This document shows, piece by piece, positions 5,122 through 9,581 of a DNA stretch of 9,581 bases. The DNA is taken from positions 1-9,581 of the forward strand of contig JASLIH010000097.1 in NCBI GenBank assembly GCA_030152105.1, in the 5' to 3' direction. Position numbers and translations under genes: made by a program. How positions within the stretch are numbered: position 1 is the first letter of the stretch; each line of letters begins with the position of its first letter. Source of the stretch: Actinomycetes bacterium (lineage in GTDB: Bacteria > Actinomycetota > CALGFH01). The notes beneath the pieces were generated by a model. It worked only from the letters and a program-made list of their open reading frames with translations. It was not told where the DNA came from and made no database searches.

Positions 5122-7212
5122 GTGGATCCACGCGCCGGCCTGCCACCGCCCGGCCCGGCCGGCATGGCCGGGGCGTCCGGGGCCGACCTGGGCCATGTCC
5201 TCGGCCAGCTGGCCGAGGGCGTGGCCGTGGTGGACGCCTCAGGGCGCCTCCTCTACGCCAACGCCGAGGCCGTCCGCATCTGGGGCTACGACGACTCCGG
5301 ACAGGTGCCCGAGACCTGGCAGGGCTTCGAGGGCCGGTTCGAGGTCAGGGACGCCGCCGGCGAGCCGGTCCCGCCCGAGCGCTGGCCGGTGGCCCTGGCC
5401 CTGGCCGGCGAGCGCTTCGACGCCGTCGAGTACTGGTTCGCCGGCCCGGACGGCGCCGAACGATGGGCCCGCTGCGCCGGGGGGCCGCTCCGCCTGGAGG
5501 ACGGCCGGGCCGGCGCCTGGGTCAGCTTCCGCGACGTCGGCCGGGAGGAGACGATCCTGCGGGAGCTGCGCGACGAGCGGGACCTGGTCACCGCCCTCGT
5601 CGACCTGAGCCCGCTGGCCGTGGCCGTGGCCCGAGCCCCCGACCTGATCCTGGAGCTGGCCAACGACGTGGCCAAGGGGCTCCGGCCGGAGCTGGCGATG
5701 GTCGGCATGCCGGTGGCCGCGGTGTTCCCCGAGGCCGGGCCGGCCGGCTTCCTCGACCTGCTGCTCCAGGTCGCCGAGACCGGCCAGACGGTGTCGGTCG
5801 AGGACGCCTCCCTGGACTGGTGGGAGCCGGGCCAGCCCCGTTTCTTCTCCATGACCTTCTCCCGCCTGCCCCAGCCGAGCGGCCGGCCGACCCGGGTGCT
5901 GATCATCGCCAGGGAGACCACCACCGAGGTGACGGCCCGCGCCCGGGCCGAGGCGATCGCGGCCGAGCGCAGCCGGGACCTGTCGCGGGCCCGGGTCACC
6001 TCGGCGCGACTGCGCAGCCTGGTCGACCTGGCCGCCGCCATCGCCTCGGTCGAGGACCTTGACACCCTGCTGTACCTGGTCACCGGGGAGGCGGCCCGGC
6101 TGCTGGGCTCGGACATGGCCAGCCTGTTCCTGCTCGACGAGCGGGGCGACGCGCTGGTCGGCCGGGCCCATGTCGGCATGGACGACGAGGTCGTGCCGGG
6201 CATGCGTCTCGTCCTGGCCGAGTGGCCGGAGATGGCCGAGCTGGTCCGCACCGGCCGCCCGGCCGTGCACGTCCGGGCCGACCAGCTGCGGGGGCCGGCG
6301 CAGCCGCTCATCGAGCGGTTCGGCATCCGCTCCTATGTCGCCGTCCGGCTGGGCAGCCCCGGCCGGCCGCTCGGGGTCCTGTTCGTCAACCACACCCGCC
6401 CGCACCGCTTCACCCGGCCCGAGCTGGCCTTTGTCGAGACGCTGACCAGCTACCTGAGCGTCACCGTGGAACGGGCCCGGCTGGTCAGCGTGCTCCGCGA
6501 GGCGGTCACCTCGCTCCAGGCGGCGGTGCTCCCGGTCAGCTTCCCAACCGTTGCCGGCCTTGACGCCGCCGCCCTGTACCGCTCGGCCAGCGAGGTGGCG
6601 CAGGTCGGGGGCGACTTCTACGACCTGTTCGCGCTCGAGGACGGGCGGGTCGCGGCCGTCATCGGGGACGTCTGCGGCAAGGGGGTGGCGGCGGCCAGGC
6701 ACACCGTCCGGCTCCGCTACGAGCTGCGGACCCTGCTGGAGGACGGGCGGCCTCCTGGCCGGGCCCTGACGGCGTTCAACCGCCGGGTCCAGGAGGAGTT
6801 CGTCTCCGACGAGTACGCCACCCTGCTGCTGCTACTCCTCGACCCGGGGACCGGGGCGGTCAGCTGGTCCAGCGCCGGCCATCCGCCGCCGCTGCTCACC
6901 GGGGCCACCCCGAGGATCCTGGCCTTCGCCGGGTCGCTGCCGGTGGGACTGTTCGCCGACGCCACCTACCGGACGTCCCGGTTCACCCTCCCCCCCGGCC
7001 GCTGTGTCGTGCTGTACACCGACGGCGTGGTCGAGGCCCGCAACCCCGACGGCCAGGAGTTCGGCACCGAGGGGCTGGAGGCGGCAACCCCGGCGGTCGC
7101 GGCCAGCGCCGCCGCCGTGGCCGAGGTCGTGCTCAAGCAGGTCCTCAGCCACACCGGCGGCCGCCTCGACGACGACGCCGCCGTCCTGGTCCTGCGCCGC
7201 GAGCCGGGCTAG
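5122..7212 (+). CDS. PAS-GAF-SpoIIE sensor serine phosphatase (RsbU/RsbP-like, PP2C)
   Basis: The protein has 696 residues from the GTG at 5122, chosen for its promoter-like spacing. Alternatives are GTG 5053 and ATG 5164; the sensory domain begins after all of them. Order: PAS domain at about 22-140 ('LAEGVAVVDASGRLLYANAE'); a second, more divergent PAS-like domain at about 153-267; a helical Arg/Ala-rich linker; GAF at about 298-453; SpoIIE/PP2C phosphatase at about 478-693. The metal-binding phosphatase motifs are all present: GGDFYD 496-501, GDVCGKG 515-521, 'SSAGHPPPLL', 'LYTDGVVEARNPDGQEFG' with Asp634, and the final 'DDDAAVLVL' at 683-691. Known relatives dephosphorylate an STAS anti-anti-sigma protein, which then frees a sigma factor from its anti-sigma kinase. 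No transmembrane segment is seen, so sensing should be cytoplasmic. The ligand is unknown, and no partner protein is encoded nearby. Confidence 0.9.
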   Translation: MDPRAGLPPPGPAGMAGASGADLGHVLGQLAEGVAVVDASGRLLYANAEAVRIWGYDDSGQVPETWQGFEGRFEVRDAAGEPVPPERWPVALALAGERFDAVEYWFAGPDGAERWARCAGGPLRLEDGRAGAWVSFRDVGREETILRELRDERDLVTALVDLSPLAVAVARAPDLILELANDVAKGLRPELAMVGMPVAAVFPEAGPAGFLDLLLQVAETGQTVSVEDASLDWWEPGQPRFFSMTFSRLPQPSGRPTRVLIIARETTTEVTARARAEAIAAERSRDLSRARVTSARLRSLVDLAAAIASVEDLDTLLYLVTGEAARLLGSDMASLFLLDERGDALVGRAHVGMDDEVVPGMRLVLAEWPEMAELVRTGRPAVHVRADQLRGPAQPLIERFGIRSYVAVRLGSPGRPLGVLFVNHTRPHRFTRPELAFVETLTSYLSVTVERARLVSVLREAVTSLQAAVLPVSFPTVAGLDAAALYRSASEVAQVGGDFYDLFALEDGRVAAVIGDVCGKGVAAARHTVRLRYELRTLLEDGRPPGRALTAFNRRVQEEFVSDEYATLLLLLLDPGTGAVSWSSAGHPPPLLTGATPRILAFAGSLPVGLFADATYRTSRFTLPPGRCVVLYTDGVVEARNPDGQEFGTEGLEAATPAVAASAAAVAEVVLKQVLSHTGGRLDDDAAVLVLRREPG

Positions 7213-7694
7213 GCCACGGCGCGCTCGGCCCGGCGGCCGCTCCTGGCCCTGACGGCCAGGCGGTAGACGAGGTAGCCGGCCGCGGCGCCGAGGGTGTTCA
7301 TCAGCACGTCGTTGACGTCGGCCCGGCGGACCCCGGGGAACGCGACCTGGGACAGCTCGATCAGCGACGAGAGCACGAACCCGGTGGCGACGGTCCGCCA
7401 GAACCGGTCGAACCAGGGCGCCAGCATCGGCAGCAGGAACCCGAGGGGCATGAACAGCACCACGTTGCCGGCCGCGCCGGCCAGGGTGGCCAGGACCCGG
7501 TCGCCGTCGCGGAGGTTGACCACCATGTTCCAGATCGGGACCAGCTGGGGCCGCCAGTTGTTGCGGTAGCGGGCCAGGTCCGAGCGCCAGCGGATCGGGG
7601 CCAGGGTGACCACCGCCAGCACGGCCGCATAGGCCACGGCGGCCGTCCGCACCGCCCAGCCCGGCCACAGCCGGAAGGGTCGGGGGGTGCTCAC
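7209..7694 (-). CDS. VanZ family membrane protein
   Basis: The protein has 161 residues from the GTG at 7694. That start overlaps the stop of the upstream gene by four bases (GTGA), implying translational coupling; the longer frame opening at 7805 is just antisense-like readthrough inside the upstream gene. Four membrane segments can be seen: about 13-33, 70-92, 98-113 and 130-147. The VanZ signature is complete: 'GNVVLFMPLGFLLP' at 76-89, then 'SLIELSQ' (Glu113, Gln116), Arg124-x-Asp126, Asp129, and 'NTLGAAAGYLVY' at 133-144. VanZ of the enterococcal vancomycin cluster gives low-level teicoplanin resistance, but most members are chromosomal, of unknown function and probably act at the cell envelope; resistance should not be inferred. 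Its TAG stop shares the palindrome CTAG (7209-7212) with the stop of the convergent phosphatase gene, so no terminator separates them. Confidence 0.87.
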   Translation of the reverse strand: MSTPRPFRLWPGWAVRTAAVAYAAVLAVVTLAPIRWRSDLARYRNNWRPQLVPIWNMVVNLRDGDRVLATLAGAAGNVVLFMPLGFLLPMLAPWFDRFWRTVATGFVLSSLIELSQVAFPGVRRADVNDVLMNTLGAAAGYLVYRLAVRARSGRRAERAVA

Positions 7695-8569
7695 CGTTCG
7701 GGAGGTGGGAGCTGGCGTGGCTCGTCGCCGGGCGGGGGGCCCCAGCCGGAGGGGTGCCAGGCGGTGGGGGGCCGGCCGCCGTTGGGAGTGACCGGAGGGC
7801 CCCATTCTGCGGTGGTCCGGGGGATCGTCCGCAGGCGGCCCCAGTGCAGCTCGCCACCGGCCCGGACCTGCCGGGAGGCCAGCCGGGCGGCCACCGCCGA
7901 GCCGATCAGCGGGGCCACGATCGCGGGGAGGACGATGCGGGCGAAGCGGCCCGGGATCATCGCGGCCACCCGGGCGGCGGCCCGCCGGGCGGCGGCGTTA
8001 GGCAGGGCCTGGCCGATCGACCGGCCCCGGACCGCCCTCCAGCCGCCGGCCGCCTGGACGTCGCCGAGGACGTTGGCGGCCAGCTCGCGCGGGCTGAGGA
8101 CCGGCTGGCCGGCGAGCGCGCCCAGGTCCGCCCGGAGCTTGGCCTCGAGCACGAACAGGGCCAGCACCTCGGCCAGGGCGGTGACACCGATGCTGCCGAT
8201 GGCCGAGCCGGCGGCGGGCGGGGCCGCGGCCGAGGCCACGGCGATCGCCTCCTGGGCGGCCACCACCCCGCCGACCAGCATGGCCAGCCCGGCGGCGGTC
8301 TTGGCCGCCCGGTCGATCAGCCGCCTGGCCACCTCGTCGTCGGGCAGACCCGGGTAGCGGGCGCGCAGCTCCTGCAGGGTGGCCGGCCGCACCTGGCCGG
8401 CCGCGTCGTCCAGCAGCGGCCGGATCCCGCCCCTGGTGACCTCGCCCAGCCGGCCCTTGACGACCCCGACGGCGTCGCCGAACAGGCGCCGCATCGTCGG
8501 CTCGTCGGTCGCGGCGGCGCTCTCGGCGGCCAGCCGCTCCCCCCAAACTTCCTTGTCTCGGTCGTTCAT
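7691..8569 (-). CDS. Uncharacterised membrane-associated protein, possibly EcsC-like, with proline-rich tail
   Basis: The protein has 292 residues from the ATG at 8569 (a GTG at 8611 would add 14). I do not recognise it with confidence. It has a charged N-terminal region (1-60), then 'ELRARYPGLPDDEVARRLIDRAAKT' at about 67-91. Two Ala/Gly-rich hydrophobic helices at about 92-116 and 119-141 are broken by a PP. An amphipathic stretch and a third hydrophobic segment at about 212-231 follow. The tail from about 257 is rich in Pro, Gly and Trp ('WHPSGWGPPPG') and likely disordered. The helix order, with a Leu/Ala helix ending in 'LEAKLRADLGALAG', resembles EcsC-like proteins, but catalytic or ligand motifs are not evident. 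It lies 43 bases after dut and overlaps the VanZ gene by four bases, so the three are probably co-transcribed. A role at the membrane is inference. Confidence 0.75.
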   Translation of the reverse strand: MNDRDKEVWGERLAAESAAATDEPTMRRLFGDAVGVVKGRLGEVTRGGIRPLLDDAAGQVRPATLQELRARYPGLPDDEVARRLIDRAAKTAAGLAMLVGGVVAAQEAIAVASAAAPPAAGSAIGSIGVTALAEVLALFVLEAKLRADLGALAGQPVLSPRELAANVLGDVQAAGGWRAVRGRSIGQALPNAAARRAAARVAAMIPGRFARIVLPAIVAPLIGSAVAARLASRQVRAGGELHWGRLRTIPRTTAEWGPPVTPNGGRPPTAWHPSGWGPPPGDEPRQLPPPER

Positions 8570-8612
8570 CGCTCGCCCAAGGCCTTCCCCCGCAACCAGT
8601 CCGGCAACCACC

Positions 8613-9053
8613 TTAGCGCCCCGTGGACCCGAAGCCGCCCTCGCCTCGCGGGGTGGGTGGGAGCTCGGCGGCGTCGAGGAAGCTGGCCCGGGTCACCGGC
8701 TGGACGACCAGCTGGGCGATCCGGTCGCCACGGTGGACGGTGAACGGCTCGGACGGGTCGGTGTTGAGCAGCACCACCCTGACCTCGCCGCGGTAGCCCG
8801 CGTCGACCGTGCCCGGCGCGTTGACCAGGGTGATGCCGTGCCGCGCGGCCAGGCCGGAGCGGGGGTGGACGAAGGCGGCGTAGCCGTCGGGGACGGCGAT
8901 CGCGATCCCGGTGCCGACGGTGGCCCGGCCGCCCGGGGGGAGGACCACGTCGGCGGCGGCCCGCAGGTCGGCCCCGGCGTCGCCCGGGTGGGCGTAGGCG
9001 GGGAGCGGCAGGCCCGGGTCGAGCCGGAGGACCGGCAGCTCGGGAGCGTCCAT
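8613..9053 (-). CDS. dut: Deoxyuridine 5'-triphosphate nucleotidohydrolase (dUTPase)
   Basis: The protein has 146 residues from the ATG at 9053, which has AAGGGG eight bases upstream. The frame stays open to 9128 but that part is GC-rich leader. The enzyme hydrolyses dUTP to dUMP and pyrophosphate, keeping uracil out of DNA and supplying dUMP for thymidylate. All five motifs of the homotrimeric family are in order: I, 'GDAGADL' 24-30; II, 'PRSGLA' 64-69; III, '[11 protein letters not shown]' 81-91 with catalytic-water Asp84 and Tyr87; IV, 'GDRIAQLVV' 109-117; V, the C-terminal glycine-rich arm '[11 protein letters not shown]'. Length matches actinobacterial Dut (about 150-155). It is first in a minus-strand group with the uncharacterised membrane-associated gene and VanZ. 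Other actinobacteria also place dut beside small uncharacterised genes. Confidence 0.95.
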   Translation of the reverse strand: MDAPELPVLRLDPGLPLPAYAHPGDAGADLRAAADVVLPPGGRATVGTGIAIAVPDGYAAFVHPRSGLAARHGITLVNAPGTVDAGYRGEVRVVLLNTDPSEPFTVHRGDRIAQLVVQPVTRASFLDAAELPPTPRGEGGFGSTGR

Positions 9054-9061
9054 GGGAGCGG

Positions 9062-9067
9062 CCCCTT
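9062..9067 (-). promoter_or_regulatory. Ribosome binding site of dut
   Basis: AAGGGG on the minus strand, eight bases before the ATG at 9053. It overlaps the base of a C/G-rich stretch that could pair with other parts of the leader. Confidence 0.5.
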
Positions 9068-9083
9068 TCCCCGGGAATGGCCA

Positions 9084-9121
9084 GGGCCCCGGACCACGCT
9101 TCCCCTCGCGGCCCGGGGCCC
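9084..9121 (-). repeat. Perfect inverted repeat 2 in the dut leader
   Basis: GGGCCCCGG (9084-9092) and CCGGGGCCC (9113-9121) are a perfect 9-bp stem with a 20-base loop. It lies 31 bases before the dut start codon on the minus strand. No T-tract follows. Confidence 0.55.
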
Positions 9122-9127
9122 AGCTCA

Positions 9128-9160
9128 TCCCCGGCGGACCGGCGCACGACCCGCCGGGGA
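9128..9160 (-). repeat. Perfect inverted repeat 1 in the dut leader
   Basis: TCCCCGGCGG (9128-9137) and CCGCCGGGGA (9151-9160) are a perfect 10-bp stem with a 13-base loop. It would be the first structure in the dut transcript if the promoter at 9177-9206 is right. No T-tract follows on either strand, so it is not a classical terminator. It could equally be a DNA operator. Confidence 0.6.
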
Positions 9161-9176
9161 GAATTACAACGATGTC

Positions 9177-9206
9177 ATTCTACCCATGCGGGCTCGCACG
9201 CGGCAA
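9177..9206 (-). promoter_or_regulatory. Promoter of the dut operon
   Basis: On the minus strand TTGCCG (9206-9201, four of six to TTGACA) is followed after 18 bases by TAGAAT (9182-9177, five of six to TATAAT). The -10 sits in the most AT-rich pocket of the right end (about 9161-9183). Transcription would start near 9170, leaving a leader of about 117 bases before the dut ATG. The elements lie inside the interval between divergent genes, as expected. Confidence 0.5.
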
Positions 9207-9225
9207 GCTGGAGGGGAACAAGGAG

Positions 9226-9581
9226 GTGAGCGAGCTGGCCGACGCGCAGGCGGGCGACGAGCTGTTCGGGCTGCCCCCCGAGGAGTTCGTGGCCGCCCGG
9301 GACGACCTGGCCCGCCGCCTCAGGCGCGAGGGCGAGGCCGACGCCGCCAAGCAGGTCAAGGCGCTGCGGCGGCCGCCCCTGTCGGCCTGGGCGGTCAACC
9401 AGCTCGCCCGCGGGCAGGGAGACGGCCTCGGCCCGCTGCTGGCCGCGGGCGCGCGGCTGCGCGCCGCCCACCAGGCCGCCCTGGCCGGCGAGGGCGCGGC
9501 CGAGCTCCGGGCGGCCGCCAAGGCCGACAGGGGCGGCCGCCGCAGCGCCTTGACCTGCTTGGCGGCGTCGGCCTCGCCCTC
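9226..9581 (+). CDS. Conserved actinobacterial hypothetical protein, N-terminal part, cut at window end
   Basis: The frame is open to the window end. The GTG at 9226 is preferred: GGAGG lies 11 bases upstream and the family-like sequence starts there. An ATG at 9172 would add 18 residues and overlap the dut promoter. Family marks are 'ELFGLPPEEFVAARDDLARR' at 12-31 and 'VKALRRPPLSAWAVNQLAR' at 44-62, followed by an Ala/Arg-rich helix, probably coiled coil. I know this combination as a widespread actinobacterial protein of unknown function. Residues after about 98 (from 9521) should not be believed: that DNA is the reverse complement of codons about 35-54 of this same gene, so the reading frame there ('GGRRSALTCLAASASP') is antisense-derived. 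The gene is divergent from dut. Confidence 0.75.
   Translation, partial: MSELADAQAGDELFGLPPEEFVAARDDLARRLRREGEADAAKQVKALRRPPLSAWAVNQLARGQGDGLGPLLAAGARLRAAHQAALAGEGAAELRAAAKADRGGRRSALTCLAASASP
9328..9581. repeat. 61-bp perfect inverted repeat ending at the last base (fold-back)
   Basis: Positions 9328-9388 and the reverse complement of 9521-9581 are identical over 61 bases; the next pair (9389 and 9520) mismatches. The arms are separated by 132 bases. The left arm lies in the coding sequence of the conserved hypothetical gene, and the right arm runs to the window edge, so the true repeat may be longer. This is best explained by a fold-back chimera or an assembly end. Confidence 0.95.

Noticed and set aside
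5239..6702. 487-codon open frame antisense to the phosphatase gene
   Set aside because: Its translation is low-complexity Gly/Arg/Pro/Asp/His with no motifs; it is a mirror of GC-rich third positions, while the plus frame has intact PAS, GAF and SpoIIE motifs.
7203..7234. GCCGGGC/GCCCGGC stem at the convergent phosphatase-VanZ boundary as a terminator
   Set aside because: A 7-bp stem with an 18-base loop and no T-tract is expected by chance at this base composition, and it lies partly inside both coding regions.
7209..7694. Glycopeptide resistance from the VanZ homologue
   Set aside because: No vanRS, vanHAX or other resistance genes are nearby; most chromosomal VanZ-family proteins have no resistance role.
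9175..9521. Two minus-strand open frames at the right edge
   Set aside because: They are antisense to the plus-strand gene with the recognisable LPPEEFVAARD and AWAVNQLAR motifs, and overlap the dut promoter.
1..9581. Defence system, CRISPR array, insertion sequence, prophage or RNA gene
   Set aside because: No direct-repeat arrays, transposase or integrase motifs, or tRNA/rRNA-like stretches were found on either strand; apart from the right-edge fold-back the window reads as ordinary chromosome.

Overview
The window is very GC-rich DNA with almost no unused space. Third codon positions are dominated by G/C, GTG and TTG starts are common, and long spurious open frames lie antisense to nearly every gene. 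Protein content is typical of Actinomycetota: a CysA2-type thiosulfate sulfurtransferase, a ferritin-VIT fusion, a PAS-GAF-SpoIIE phosphatase, an LPFTG sortase substrate and the 'LPPEEFVAARD' conserved hypothetical. I infer an uncultured or non-model high-GC actinobacterium. The species cannot be told from the sequence.

Layout. 1-989 (+): the end of a secreted protein with a carbohydrate-binding-like jelly-roll domain, then a small exported protein with an LPFTG cell-wall sorting signal. 1037-1531 (+): a GNAT acetyltransferase of the phosphinothricin/methionine-sulfoximine type, convergent with the next block; a short perfect hairpin spans both stop codons. 1541-3871 (-): a probable operon of nicotinamidase, membrane ferritin-VIT protein and a short divergent adenylate kinase. 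3872-4176: divergent intergenic region. 4177-7212 (+): thiosulfate sulfurtransferase, then a multidomain sensor phosphatase of the RsbU/RsbP type. 7209-9053 (-): a probable operon of dUTPase, an unrecognised membrane-associated protein and a VanZ-family protein. It is driven by a visible promoter near 9180 with a long leader containing two perfect inverted repeats. 9226-end (+): the start of a conserved actinobacterial hypothetical protein.

How the genes relate. The pncA-VIT-adk group combines NAD salvage, iron handling and nucleotide balance. The dut group starts with nucleotide-pool sanitation, followed by two membrane-associated proteins of unknown role. The phosphatase probably feeds a partner-switching (anti-anti-sigma) pathway whose other members are not here. 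No defence system, CRISPR array, insertion sequence, prophage, tRNA or rRNA was seen. The region reads as ordinary chromosomal housekeeping and accessory DNA.

The most unusual signal is at the right edge. The last 61 bases are a perfect inverted copy of positions 9328-9388, inside the last gene, and run to the final base. This looks like a fold-back chimera or assembly end, so sequence after about 9520 should not be trusted as real gene content.
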